DNA of 64,000 nt, taken from NCBI RefSeq assembly GCF_030527935.1, contig NZ_JAUMZV010000004.1, positions 1 through 64,000 on the forward strand. The letters are read 5' to 3'. The translations under genes were made by a program, and so were the position numbers. Under the pieces are notes generated by a model, which was not told the origin of the DNA, made no database searches, and saw only the letters and a program-made list of their open reading frames with translations. Shown here in pieces: positions 25,927-34,201 of the stretch (positions are counted from its first letter, which is position 1; each line of letters begins with the position of its first letter). Source of the DNA: Kingella sp. (in: b-proteobacteria). GTDB lineage: Bacteria > Pseudomonadota > Gammaproteobacteria > Burkholderiales > Neisseriaceae.

Positions 25927-25973
25927 GAACCTGTATTTATTTATTTGCCTAGGCAAATAGTGAACACAGGTTC
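25927..25973. mobile_element. MITE family A, minimal copy A8 (47 bp)
   Basis: Only the two ends remain (GAACCTGTATTTATT and GTGAACACAGGTTC) around CCTAGG, flanked by TAA on both sides. It looks like an internal deletion of the larger element and lies in the malic enzyme leader. Confidence 0.7.
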
Positions 25974-26017
25974 TAAACCCAACAGATTTTTCTAACCTTC
26001 TCAAAAAGGCACACATC

Positions 26018-27301
26018 ATGAAAATAGATGAACAGTTGAAGCAAGCAGCGTTAGATTTCCACCAATTCCCCGTTCCCGGCAAAGTGAGCGTAACGCCGAC
26101 CAAATCGTTGGCAACACAGCAAGATTTGGCGTTGGCGTATTCCCCCGGTGTTGCCGCGCCGTGCATGGAAATCCACGCCAACCCCGCCGATGCCTATAAA
26201 TACACCGCCAAAGGCAACTTGGTGGCGGTGATTTCCAACGGCACAGCGGTGCTGGGTTTGGGCGACATCGGCGCGCAAGCGAGCAAGCCCGTGATGGAAG
26301 GCAAGGGCGTGTTGTTCAAAAAATTTGCAGGCATTGATGTGTTTGACATTGAAATCAACGAACACGACCCCGACAAGCTGGTGGACATCATCGCCGCGCT
26401 AGAACCCACATTTGGCGGCGTTAATTTGGAAGACATCAAAGCCCCAGAGTGCTTCTACATTGAGAAAAAATTAAAAGAACGCTGCCATATCCCCATTTTC
26501 CACGACGACCAACACGGCACCGCCATCATCACCGCCGCCGCCACCATCAACGGCTTGCGCGTAGTGGGCAAAAAAATTGAAGACGTAACCCTTGTGGTTT
26601 CAGGCGCGGGCGCGGCAGCGATTGCCTGCACCAACTTGCTGGTGGCGTTGGGCTTAAAACGCGAAAACGTTACCCTGTGCGACCGTAAAGGTGTGATTTA
26701 CCAAACGCGCGAAGACCGCAACAGCATGGATGCCACCAAAGCGCACTACGCCATTGCCGACAACGGACAGCGCACGCTGGCAGACGCGGTAGTTGGCAAA
26801 GACATTTTCTTGGGGCTATCGGGCGCAGATTTGCTCTCGCCTGAAATGCTGAAAACCATGGCGGATAAGCCCTTGGTGTTTGCGATGGCGAACCCCAATC
26901 CCGAAATCAAACCACCCGTTGCCAAAGAAGCGCGCGCGGACGTGATTATCGGCACAGGTCGTTCCGATTACCCCAACCAAATCAACAATGTATTGTGCTT
27001 CCCATTCTTGTTCCGTGGCGCATTAGACTGCGGTGCAAGCGAAATCAACGAAGCGATGAAAAAAGCCGCGGTGTATGCCATTGCCGATTTGGCGCACGAG
27101 CCCGTGCCCGAAGCGGTGCGCTCGGCATACCAAAACCGCGATTTCACTTTCGGCGCGGAATACCTGATTCCCACGCCGTTTGACCCGCGCCTGATTTCGC
27201 GCATCGCGCCCGCCGTTGCCAAAGCCGCCGCCGAAAGCGGCGTGGCAGCACGCCCGATTGCTGATTTGGCGGCTTATGCAGCGAGCTTGGAGAAAAAATA
27301 A
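26018..27301 (+). CDS. maeB: Malic enzyme (NAD(P)-dependent, MaeB-type, no PTA domain)
   Basis: Malic enzyme oxidatively decarboxylates malate to pyruvate. The 427-residue product contains LAYSPGVAAPC, KGNLVAVISNGTAVLGLGDIG in two parts, the metal and substrate motif HDDQHGTA, and the dinucleotide site VVSGAGAAAIA. It ends after the catalytic and NAD-binding parts and lacks the phosphotransacetylase-like half of E. coli MaeB, like many short bacterial forms. Cofactor choice cannot be read safely. A mini-MITE lies in its leader. Confidence 0.9.
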   Translation: MKIDEQLKQAALDFHQFPVPGKVSVTPTKSLATQQDLALAYSPGVAAPCMEIHANPADAYKYTAKGNLVAVISNGTAVLGLGDIGAQASKPVMEGKGVLFKKFAGIDVFDIEINEHDPDKLVDIIAALEPTFGGVNLEDIKAPECFYIEKKLKERCHIPIFHDDQHGTAIITAAATINGLRVVGKKIEDVTLVVSGAGAAAIACTNLLVALGLKRENVTLCDRKGVIYQTREDRNSMDATKAHYAIADNGQRTLADAVVGKDIFLGLSGADLLSPEMLKTMADKPLVFAMANPNPEIKPPVAKEARADVIIGTGRSDYPNQINNVLCFPFLFRGALDCGASEINEAMKKAAVYAIADLAHEPVPEAVRSAYQNRDFTFGAEYLIPTPFDPRLISRIAPAVAKAAAESGVAARPIADLAAYAASLEKK

Positions 27302-27348
27302 TCGCTGATTGATTTGTGAACCATAAGGCAGCCTGAAAACGAGAAATG

Positions 27349-27489
27349 GTGGTGTCCTAAAAAGTATGCTGACATAAAACGTCAAGCCAATAACGATATT
27401 TCTATCGTACAAAATTTCCTGTTAAAACAGCGGAATTTGGCTAATTTAAATTACTAAAAAAACAAGCAGCATACTTTTTAGGACACCAC
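27349..27489. repeat. GTGTCC-family element, AT-rich form
   Basis: GGTGGTGTCCTAAAAAGTAT at the left is mirrored by the complement at the right end, giving about 24-bp inverted ends. The 90-bp interior is AT-rich with a small palindrome CGATATTTCTATCG and differs from the other copies. No transposase is encoded. The gap 27302-27893 holds only repeats. Confidence 0.75.
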
Positions 27490-27649
27490 CCGAGAAATAA
27501 GCGTTTCAGGCTGCTTTTTTATGGGTGGCAGAGTAGGGCGGGCGACTGCGTTGTTGTTGTGTCGCATCCACCACGCATGAACATTAGAGAGCGGTTGCGA
27601 CAAATTGAAACCTTTGCAAAACCCCTAACAGCAGCTTGAAACACAAGAA

Positions 27650-27765
27650 ATGCCGTCATTCCTGCGTAGGCGGGAACCTTGTTTGATATTCAAAAATTTC
27701 CGTAAAAACAATTCATTGCATGAATTCAACCAAGATTCCCGCTTACGCGGGAATGACGATTGATT
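27650..27765. repeat. dRS3-like repeat pair
   Basis: GTCATTCCTGCGTAGGCGGG at the left and ATTCCCGCTTACGCGGGAAT at the right enclose about 70 bp of AT-rich DNA. The units resemble the Neisseria dRS3 repeat ATTCCC-N8-GGGAAT. Similar arms flank the IS remnant near 41 kb. Confidence 0.6.
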
Positions 27766-27837
27766 GACCATTTTTTATTTTATTTTAGGTTTGGCAAAGG
27801 TTTCAGGCTGCCTAATGTTAATCGTGTGAAAAAAACC

Positions 27838-27884
27838 AATAGGCAGCCTGAAAACGTGTGTAAATCATTTTCAGGCTGCCTATT
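27838..27884 (-). terminator. Inverted DUS terminator
   Basis: AATAGGCAGCCTGAAAA and TTTTCAGGCTGCCTATT form a 17-bp perfect stem just after the sulfatase-fold gene stop. Confidence 0.72.
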
Positions 27885-27893
27885 GTCCCCCGC

Positions 27894-29795
27894 TCACTGC
27901 GCCCATTGGTTCTGCCGCAGTTTTTCATCGGCGGTTTGGATGCGCCATTGTTCGTATTGCAGGTCTTGCTGCCATGCGCTGCTGTTTGGGGTTTGGGCTG
28001 CGCTGGAACGGGCTGCGTTGTTGAAGCCTGCGGTTTTCAGGCTGCCTTGGGTGAGCGGGGCGATGCCGTTGCTGCTGAGAATATAGGCATCGTCGCCGTG
28101 GTTGAGTATTAGGGGCAGTTCGTTGTTTTGCGGCGGGTTGTGGTCTTGGGCAAGGCTGCGCCCGAAGGTGTACACGGGTTGCTGGATGCCGAGCCAGTCG
28201 GCTAGGGTGGGCAGGATGTCGTATTGGCTGGCGAGCTGGGGGTGTTTTTCAGGCTGCCATTGGGGGTGGTAAACGATGAGCGGGATGTGGTATTGCTCGC
28301 GTGCGCTGTCGCTGCGGATGGGTTCGTTGCGGGTGTGGTCTGCCATGAAGATGTAGATGGTGTTGTTGTGCCACGGTTGCTGGGCGGCGTATTGCATGAA
28401 TTGGGCGATGGCCCAGTCGCTGTATTGCAGGGTGTTGAGAAAGCCGTTTTCGCCTGTTTCGGCGTGGGGTCGGGTGTCAAATTCTTTGCCTGTGCGGGCG
28501 TAGGGTTCGTGGGTGGTGCCGCTGAAAAAGAAGGCGAAAAAGGGCTGCTGGGGCTGGCGGCTGATTTGTTTGCCGAAATACATCAGGCTGTCGTAGTCCC
28601 AGCCGAACGGGGGCGGGTCTTGCGGGTAGGCGCGGATGATGGGTACGTCTTCTTTGCCGTAGTATTCTTGAAAGCCGATGGCTTTGGCTACGCCGTCGAT
28701 GTGGAACGAGCGGCGGTTGGATGTTTGCAGCATCAGGGTGCGGTAGCCTTGTTGCTGCGCGAGTTCGGCGATGCGGCTCATGTTGTTGAGTTCTAGCCCG
28801 AAGCCGATGGGCTGGCGGTTGGGCAGGGCGGGCACGGAAGTTAGGCTGGCTTGGATGCCGATGATGCTGCGTTGCCCTGCGGCGTAGAAGTTGGTCCACA
28901 CTTGGCTTTGGGCGATGAGCGCGTCCATGTGGGGCGTGGCGCGGTAGCCATTGCCTGCGAGCGCGTCGATGTATTTGTAGCTCCAACTTTCCAGCAGCAG
29001 GATGATGACGTTTTTGCGGCTGGGCGGGTTGCTGCTTTGGTAGCGGAAGGGGTGGGGGTGTTCGGCGGCGATGCGTTGGGCAGTGGCATCGTCCAGATAA
29101 TGCAGCGGGGCGGCTTGGCGGCGGTCGTTTAGGGCTTGCAGCGTTACCAGCGTGCCATTTAGGGTAAGGTTGGCTTGGCTTTGCCCGTTACCGTTAAAGG
29201 CATCTATGCTGTTTAGCGGTTTGCCTGTGAACACCATGCCGCGCGCAAGAAAAACGTAGCCCACGAGTAACACGATGATGGTGGGGATTTGGCTTTTCAG
29301 GCTGCCTTGGATGGGGGCGCGGGCGATGCGTATCACGCTGCGTTGCCATAAATAGGCGAGCGCGGCAAAGGCGGCGAATGCGGCTAGGGTGTAAACAAGG
29401 CGCGAGCCGAGTGCGATGCCGATGATGCTGCCGATGTCGCCGCCGATGTTGAGCAAATCGCTGCCGATGTGGCGGCTGACTTCGCCGAAATAGGCTAAAT
29501 CGGCGATGCCCAGCCCGAGCTGGGCGACCAGCAGCGCAAAGGCGAGCCATGCGGTGGCCACGCGGGCGCGGCGGGTGGGCACAAGCCACCACAGCAGGCA
29601 GGGGGCAAGGGCGATAATGGCGAGTTTTAAGTCAAAGCGCGCGCCTGTGAGCAAGGCGGGCAGCAGGTGGGTGTCGGCGAAATAGTGCGGATAGGCGGCG
29701 CGTAGGGCGATGCGCAGGGCGGCGAAGATGAGCGCGGCGAGTGTGAGCACGATGATGGGGAGTGTCCAGATGGGGCGGGGGGGGTGGGAGGGCAT
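27894..29795 (-). CDS. LtaS/OpgB-like sulfatase-fold membrane enzyme
   Basis: The 633-residue product has about five N-terminal membrane helices (residues 10-220) and a periplasmic alkaline-phosphatase-fold domain, the layout of lipoteichoic acid synthase and OpgB phosphoglycerol transferases. Visible motifs are NVIILLLESWSYK with a metal-binding glutamate, AAGQRSIIGIQAS with the presumed nucleophile, and FMADHTRNEP with metal ligands. The nucleophile position is serine here, where LtaS has threonine. The substrate is unknown. I chose ATG 29795 because the upstream frame is repeat sequence. DUS copies inside encode GSLK and WQPEKH. Confidence 0.82.
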   Translation of the reverse strand: MPSHPPRPIWTLPIIVLTLAALIFAALRIALRAAYPHYFADTHLLPALLTGARFDLKLAIIALAPCLLWWLVPTRRARVATAWLAFALLVAQLGLGIADLAYFGEVSRHIGSDLLNIGGDIGSIIGIALGSRLVYTLAAFAAFAALAYLWQRSVIRIARAPIQGSLKSQIPTIIVLLVGYVFLARGMVFTGKPLNSIDAFNGNGQSQANLTLNGTLVTLQALNDRRQAAPLHYLDDATAQRIAAEHPHPFRYQSSNPPSRKNVIILLLESWSYKYIDALAGNGYRATPHMDALIAQSQVWTNFYAAGQRSIIGIQASLTSVPALPNRQPIGFGLELNNMSRIAELAQQQGYRTLMLQTSNRRSFHIDGVAKAIGFQEYYGKEDVPIIRAYPQDPPPFGWDYDSLMYFGKQISRQPQQPFFAFFFSGTTHEPYARTGKEFDTRPHAETGENGFLNTLQYSDWAIAQFMQYAAQQPWHNNTIYIFMADHTRNEPIRSDSAREQYHIPLIVYHPQWQPEKHPQLASQYDILPTLADWLGIQQPVYTFGRSLAQDHNPPQNNELPLILNHGDDAYILSSNGIAPLTQGSLKTAGFNNAARSSAAQTPNSSAWQQDLQYEQWRIQTADEKLRQNQWAQ

Positions 29796-29920
29796 GGTGA
29801 GTTTTTTGTGGGGAGAGTTGGGGGATGGGGTGGATGGTGTGGATTGGGTTTCAGGCTGCCTTGGGTGTTGGGGCAGCCTGAAAATCGTTTGGCGATGTTC
29901 TGTTCTGCGGACTGGGGGCG

Positions 29921-30042
29921 GCTGTTTAACCTGCCACCCCCATCCTAACCTTCCCCCGCTAGCGGGGGAAGGAACAGGTTGCGGAATGTTCAATCTATAC
30001 TGCTTGTCGCCAACGGTAATCCAGCCAGCATATTTTTTAGGG
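29921..30042. repeat. GTGTCC-family element, one end with body
   Basis: The body (CCACCCCCATCCTAACCTTC, then a CCCCGCTAGCGGGG palindrome) and the end CAGCATATTTTTTAGGG match the copy at 20786-20972. The left end is missing. Confidence 0.55.
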
Positions 30043-30073
30043 CAGCCTGAAAATCATCTTTCAGGCTGCCTTT
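30040..30073 (-). terminator. Inverted DUS terminator after rbgA
   Basis: GGCAGCCTGAAA and TTTCAGGCTGCC are separated by only about 6 bases, next to the rbgA stop. Confidence 0.65.
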
Positions 30074-30078
30074 GCTAT

Positions 30079-31017
30079 TCACGAGCCTTGCGCTTGCCCT
30101 TTGCGTGCGGCTTGGCGTGCTTCGCGTTGGGCTTTGAGTCCGGCTTCTTTTTTGCGGGCGGCTTTGAGCCATGTTTCCCATTGGCTTGGCGTTTCCAGCG
30201 TGATGCGTCCGATTTTGCCTTCGCGAAAGTCGGTTAGGATGAGTTCGGCGGCTTTTTGGTAGTTGATGCGGTTGCCGCTTAATACTGCGCCGCGTTTTTG
30301 CGCTATCCATTCTAGCCATTGGGTGTCTTGCCAATGGCTGCTGGGGTCTTTGTCGGCGGCGTATCGCGCTTGCAGCAGGGGCAGGTAGTGGCGGCGCAGG
30401 TAGTCCAAGAGTTCCAGCGCGACTTCTTCTTCATCCAGCGCGTTGCGCCCGATTGCGCCGCTGGCGGCTAGATTGTAGCCCGATTGTTCTACGATGATTT
30501 TGGGCCACAGCATCCCCGGCGTGTCGTAGAGCCAAAAGTCGTCCGCCAAAAATAGGCGTTGTTCGGCTTTGGTGATGCCCGGTTCGTTGCCTGTTTTGGC
30601 GGATTTTTTGCCTATCATGCCGTTGATAAGCGTGGATTTGCCCACGTTGGGGATGCCGCAAATGAGCACACGCAGGGGTTTGTCTATGCCTGTGCGGTTG
30701 GGCATTAGGCTGCGGCAGGCGGTGGTGATTTTGGGGGCGGTGGCTTTTTCGGAACTGTCTAGCGCGATGGCTTGGGTTTGCGCTTGGCTGACGTAGTAGT
30801 CTAGCCAGCTTTGGGTGCGCTCGGGGTCAGCTAAGTCTTGTTTGTTGAGTATTTTGAGCTTGGGCTTGCCTTTGGATAGCTGGGCGAGCAGGGGGTTTTC
30901 GCTGGATGCGGGCAGGCGTGCGTCTAGCATTTCTATCACCATGTCCACGCTTTTGATGCGCTCGGCGATGGCTTTTTTTGCTTTGTTCATGTGGCCGGGA
31001 AACCATTGGATTGCCAT
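30079..31017 (-). CDS. rbgA: Ribosome biogenesis GTPase YlqF/RbgA
   Basis: RbgA-type GTPases help late assembly of the large ribosomal subunit. The 312-residue product has the family start IQWFPGHMNKAKK and circularly permuted G motifs: G4 LNKQDL first, then G1 GIPNVGKST, and G3 DTPGM. A basic C-terminal helix (KAARKKEAGLKAQREARQ) likely contacts RNA. I chose ATG 31017 since the upstream frame is DUS-derived. No linked rnhB is seen, which often neighbours it in Gram-positives. Confidence 0.93.
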   Translation of the reverse strand: MAIQWFPGHMNKAKKAIAERIKSVDMVIEMLDARLPASSENPLLAQLSKGKPKLKILNKQDLADPERTQSWLDYYVSQAQTQAIALDSSEKATAPKITTACRSLMPNRTGIDKPLRVLICGIPNVGKSTLINGMIGKKSAKTGNEPGITKAEQRLFLADDFWLYDTPGMLWPKIIVEQSGYNLAASGAIGRNALDEEEVALELLDYLRRHYLPLLQARYAADKDPSSHWQDTQWLEWIAQKRGAVLSGNRINYQKAAELILTDFREGKIGRITLETPSQWETWLKAARKKEAGLKAQREARQAARKGQAQGS

Positions 31018-31109
31018 GTGGGGTGCTTTCGTGTTGGGGTTGGATGTTGGTTGGGATGGGGCAGCCTGAAACCTTTGCAAAACCCCTAAATAGCAGCCTG
31101 AAACCTAAA

Positions 31110-31197
31110 ATGGAGCGGTGGCGGCTCGTCGCCAAATGGCTGATTAAACATCGCATGACTGATTTGCCAAGATGTCGGCGAGCCGCCGACGCTCCAT
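31110..31197. repeat. GGAGCG hairpin family, copy R2
   Basis: ATGGAGCGGTGGCGGCTCGT and CGAGCCGCCGACGCTCCAT form inverted ends of an 88-bp unit. It is preceded by the module CTTTGCAAAACCCC and a DUS, as in copy R3. Confidence 0.65.
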
Positions 31198-31318
31198 CGG
31201 TTGCAGGTTTTGCAAAGATTTCAGCCTGAAAATGGATGGAATGGGCTTAGGCTTGTAAACGGGTTTTCAGGCTGTCTGTGTTTACATAATAGGCAGCCTG
31301 AAACGCAGTTGAATTATA

Positions 31319-32323
31319 TCATTTTACTTGCCCCCACCAGTCGCTCGTTGGCGTATCCAGCGTAAACACTTGCCCGAGCGTGGGGGTAAGCGTGGCGATG
31401 TTTTGCGCGCGAACAAGGGGGATGCTGCGGCGCACGGGTTCATCCCACGGGTGCATGGCAAGGCTAAACATCCCCCAATGTATCGGCATAAAGCGGTGGG
31501 CGCGTAAGTCGGCGATGGCTTGGGCGGTTTCTTCGGGGTGCATATGGTTGTCGCGCCAGCTGGCGTTGTATTGTCCGTTTTCCACAAGGGCAAGGTCTAT
31601 TTTGGGGAAGCGTTGTTGGATTTGGGCGTAGTGGCTGCCGTAGCTGCTGTCGCCCGAAAAATAAAGCGTGTGCTGCGGGGTTTGGATGATGTAGCCCGCC
31701 CATAGGGTTTTGTTGAAGTCGCCCCAGCCGCGGCTGCTGTTGTGCCGTGCGGGCACGGCGTGGATTTTCAGGCTGCCGATGGCGGTGTGTTGCCACCAGT
31801 CTAGCTCAATGATGCGCTGCGCGGGGATGCCCCATTTTTGCAGCAGCGTGCCAAGGTTGAGCGGTACGATAAACTGGGTTGCGCTGTGGATGTGGTGCTT
31901 AACGGTGGTTTGGTCTAGGTGGTCGTAGTGGTTGTGGCTGTATAGGATGTAGTCCACAGGCGGCAGCTGGGCAAGGCTGGCGGGTGGGGCTTGATAACGG
32001 CGCGAGATAAGCGGGATGGGCGATGCGTATTGGCTGAACACGGGGTCTAGCAGCAGGGTTTTGCCTGCGATGCGGATGAACACGCTGCTGTGCCCAAACC
32101 ACACCAAGCGCGGTTGGTCGTCTTGCAAAAAGGTTGCCCAATCGGGGCTTTGGCTGGGCAGGGGCGCGGGCGGGGCGTAGCGTTTGGCATCCAGCGTCAT
32201 GGCTTTGAGCCAGCGCAGCATGGTTTGGATGCCGCCTTGCACGGGCTGCTGCGGCGGGGTTACATAGAATTTTTGCTGGATGGGATGGTAGTGGTCGCTG
32301 GCGGGGCGGATGGGGTAGCGCAT
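31319..32323 (-). CDS. MBL-fold metallohydrolase (UlaG/NAPE-PLD-like)
   Basis: The 334-residue product has the metallo-beta-lactamase motif SHNHYDHLD, with further ligands in VPARHNS and YFSGDSSYG and a C-terminal IHWGMF. The layout (VWFGHSSVFIRIAGKTLLLD before the zinc motif) is that of UlaG-like lactonases and NAPE-PLD-like phosphodiesterases. No signal peptide is seen, so it is cytosolic. The substrate cannot be inferred. It is unlinked to its neighbours. Confidence 0.85.
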   Translation of the reverse strand: MRYPIRPASDHYHPIQQKFYVTPPQQPVQGGIQTMLRWLKAMTLDAKRYAPPAPLPSQSPDWATFLQDDQPRLVWFGHSSVFIRIAGKTLLLDPVFSQYASPIPLISRRYQAPPASLAQLPPVDYILYSHNHYDHLDQTTVKHHIHSATQFIVPLNLGTLLQKWGIPAQRIIELDWWQHTAIGSLKIHAVPARHNSSRGWGDFNKTLWAGYIIQTPQHTLYFSGDSSYGSHYAQIQQRFPKIDLALVENGQYNASWRDNHMHPEETAQAIADLRAHRFMPIHWGMFSLAMHPWDEPVRRSIPLVRAQNIATLTPTLGQVFTLDTPTSDWWGQVK

Positions 32324-32398
32324 GGTGTGTTGGGGCGGGGTAAAAAGAGAGTGGATGATACGGGGTTTGGGGCAGCCTGAAAATGAGTTTAAATGCTG

Positions 32399-32440
32399 TT
32401 TTAGCTTCGCTGAAACTTGCTTCGCTCGTTTCAGGCTGCC
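32399..32440. repeat. DUS-linked TTCGCTGAAAC module, copy S1
   Basis: TTTTAGCTTCGCTGAAACTT then GCTTCGCTCG runs directly into a DUS. Similar DUS-linked modules lie near 35048, 48696, 51533, 53513 and 54519. Confidence 0.55.
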
Positions 32441-32913
32441 TATATGGCTAATAATTGGATGGCATGAGCAACGGCTTGCTCGGTGTAGTGTTCAATCATC
32501 GGCACGCTGGATTGGCGCGGTCCGCCAAAATTGAGTACGCGGATATGATGCTGCTGCACAAAGCGGGCAATGTTTTGCCCTGCGATGGCGGGGGCAACGG
32601 TTTGCAGGTCTATCAACAAAAAGGGCCTGTGTTTTTCCAAGCAAGTTTTGAGCGTGAGCGCGGTGCCGCTGTTAAGCTGGATTTGGGCATAATAAATGAT
32701 AACGGTGGCATCGCTGTCTTGCACATTTTGGCGCGTGCGCTTGCGATAACCCGCGTTGGGCAGCGGGATAACGGGGTAGTGCGGGGCGATGATGCCGTCT
32801 TCTGCGCGGCGGTCTTCGGGACACCAACCGCCGCAGGGGATGGAATGAGCCAGCGCGGCATTGAGCGCGCCCCTATCCACGCCTGTTTGCGCGCCCGAGA
32901 TGATTTTGAGCAT
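32440..32913 (-). CDS. Putative molybdenum-carrier (SLOG/YpsA-like) protein
   Basis: The 157-residue product starts LKIISGAQTGVDRGALNAAL, where the glycine-rich loop SGGQTGVD-type motif of the pMoCo-carrier/SLOG superfamily is seen as SGAQTGVD. Further family words are GWCPEDRRAEDG and the acidic ends. Members bind nucleotides or molybdenum cofactor in a Rossmann-like fold. No molybdenum cofactor gene is nearby. CGCTGAAAGGACAAA lies before the ATG, a good ribosome site. Confidence 0.82.
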   Translation of the reverse strand: MLKIISGAQTGVDRGALNAALAHSIPCGGWCPEDRRAEDGIIAPHYPVIPLPNAGYRKRTRQNVQDSDATVIIYYAQIQLNSGTALTLKTCLEKHRPFLLIDLQTVAPAIAGQNIARFVQQHHIRVLNFGGPRQSSVPMIEHYTEQAVAHAIQLLAI

Positions 32914-33011
32914 GGGTTTGTCCTTTCAGCGATGCAGTTGAAATAAACGATGATAGCAGCCTGAAAATGGGCTAGGGTGGTTTCAGGCTGCCTGATGGCG
33001 CGTAAACACGC

Positions 33012-33017
33012 TATAAT
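33012..33017 (+). promoter_or_regulatory. Probable -10 box of the Cys-tailed microprotein
   Basis: A perfect TATAAT lies 40 bp before the ATG at 33057. A convincing -35 box is not seen; a DUS lies where it would be. Confidence 0.45.
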
Positions 33018-33056
33018 CTGCTGCCGCTTGATTAACCTCGCTTTTAAGGAAAAACC

Positions 33057-33200
33057 ATGGGCGAAAACACCATTCAAGTAAACGATGTAAACGAACAAAA
33101 CAACGAAGCACAAGAGATAGAACTGCCTGTTTTGAACAACGCAAACGATGAGAAAAAGGAACACGGCGAAAGCGGTTGCTGCGGCGTGTGCGGCGGCTAG
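33057..33200 (+). CDS. Microprotein with acidic body and C-terminal CCGVCGG
   Basis: This 47-residue reading frame starts at an ATG with a strong AAGGA site 6 bases upstream and a TATAAT 40 bp upstream. The body is rich in Asn, Glu and Asp (MGENTIQVNDVNEQ...), and the C-terminus reads SGCCGVCGG, with three cysteines in a glycine context that suggests metal or thiol chemistry. The stop lies 4 bases before a DUS. I recognise no family. Expression signals are better than those of many larger genes here. Confidence 0.65.
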   Translation: MGENTIQVNDVNEQNNEAQEIELPVLNNANDEKKEHGESGCCGVCGG

Positions 33201-33360
33201 GGCAGCCTGAAATGGAAGAACCTGTATTCGCGGCTATATTGCTGGAATGCAGGTTTTTTTGTGTTGACGGTGGGGCTTTATTTTGGTTTCGCTGAATTTT
33301 GTTTCAGGGTTTTCAGGCTGAAACCTTTGCAAAACCCCCAACAACAGCCTGAAACCTAAA

Positions 33361-33447
33361 ATGGAGCGGCGACGGCTCGTTGCCAACACTTATTAAAACA
33401 TAGCATTACTGATTTTTCAAAATGTCGGCGAGCCGCCGACGCTCCAT
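33361..33447. repeat. GGAGCG hairpin family, copy R3
   Basis: ATGGAGCGGCGACGGCTCGT and GCGAGCCGCCGACGCTCCAT flank about 45 bp. Upstream is the same CTTTGCAAAACCCC module as at R2. A degraded MITE end (GAACCTGTATTCGCGG) lies at 33219. Confidence 0.65.
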
Positions 33448-33474
33448 CGGTTACAGGTTTTACAATGTTTTCAG

Positions 33475-33506
33475 GCTGCCTTACATCACACAAAGGCAGC
33501 CTGAAA
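33475..33506 (-). terminator. Inverted DUS terminator after hisB
   Basis: TTTTCAGGCTGCCTT and AAGGCAGCCTGAAAA are separated by about 9 bases, 20 bp past the hisB stop. Confidence 0.65.
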
Positions 33507-33526
33507 ACCTATCTACACCGCAAACA

Positions 33527-34120
33527 CTACGCCGTTAGCGTCCCTTTGGTAGAGGGCATTTTGCCCGCCATGCGCTCATCGTATTCCACCGCCATGCGCA
33601 GCGCGCGCCCGAATGCTTTGAACACGGTTTCGGCTTGGTGGTGGGCATTTTTGCCGCGCAGGTTGTCAATATGCAGCGTTATCATGGCGTGGTTCACCAG
33701 CCCGTGGAAAAACTCGCTGAACAAGTCCACGTCAAACTTGCCGATGGTGGCGCGGGTAAAGTCAATGTGGTATTCCAGCCCTGCGCGTCCTGATAAATCC
33801 AGCACCACGCGGCTTAATGCTTCATCCAGCGGCACATAGCTGTGCCCGTAGCGGCGGATGCCGATTTTGTCGCCCAGCGCGGCTTTGAGTGCTTGCCCAA
33901 GCGTGATGCCGATGTCTTCTACGCTGTGGTGGTCGTCTATGTGCAAATCGCCCTTGCATACGATGTCTAGGTCTATCAAGCCGTGGCGGGCGATTTGGTC
34001 TAGCATGTGTTCCAAAAAGGGGATGCCTGTGTCAAAGCGGGCTTTGCCTGTGCCGTCTAGGTTGAGCGATACGGTGATTTGGGTTTCGCTGGTGTTGCGG
34101 GTGATGGTGGCGGTTCGCAT
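33527..34120 (-). CDS. hisB: Imidazoleglycerol-phosphate dehydratase
   Basis: HisB removes water from imidazoleglycerol phosphate in histidine synthesis. The 197-residue single-domain product has LDGTGKARFDTGIPFLEHML, DLHIDDHHSVEDIGI in its metal-binding region and a second such motif GKNAHHQAETVFKA; the paired His-His-x-x-Glu units bind manganese. It lacks the phosphatase half of E. coli HisB. Its first 16 codons plus leader recur at 34959-35061, next to hisC, which suggests that hisB once directly followed hisC. Confidence 0.95.
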   Translation of the reverse strand: MRTATITRNTSETQITVSLNLDGTGKARFDTGIPFLEHMLDQIARHGLIDLDIVCKGDLHIDDHHSVEDIGITLGQALKAALGDKIGIRRYGHSYVPLDEALSRVVLDLSGRAGLEYHIDFTRATIGKFDVDLFSEFFHGLVNHAMITLHIDNLRGKNAHHQAETVFKAFGRALRMAVEYDERMAGKMPSTKGTLTA

Positions 34121-34175
34121 GGTTGTGTCCTTGTGGTGGTGTGTGAAATGGGATTTTGAATAGGCAGCCTGAAAA
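34073..34175. repeat. 103-bp direct repeat, copy 1 (hisB start and leader)
   Basis: This stretch covers the first codons and leader of hisB through a DUS. It recurs in the same orientation at 34959-35061 with one visible mismatch (GTGATGG versus GTGACGG). Confidence 0.9.
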
Positions 34176-34201
34176 TCTCCGTTCAGGCTGCCTGAAAACC
34201 G

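Noticed and set aside
27023..27412. Minus-strand frame reading MYDRNIVIGLTFYV
   Set aside because: Its start lies in the GTGTCC-type repeat, and it then runs antisense to the malic enzyme gene.
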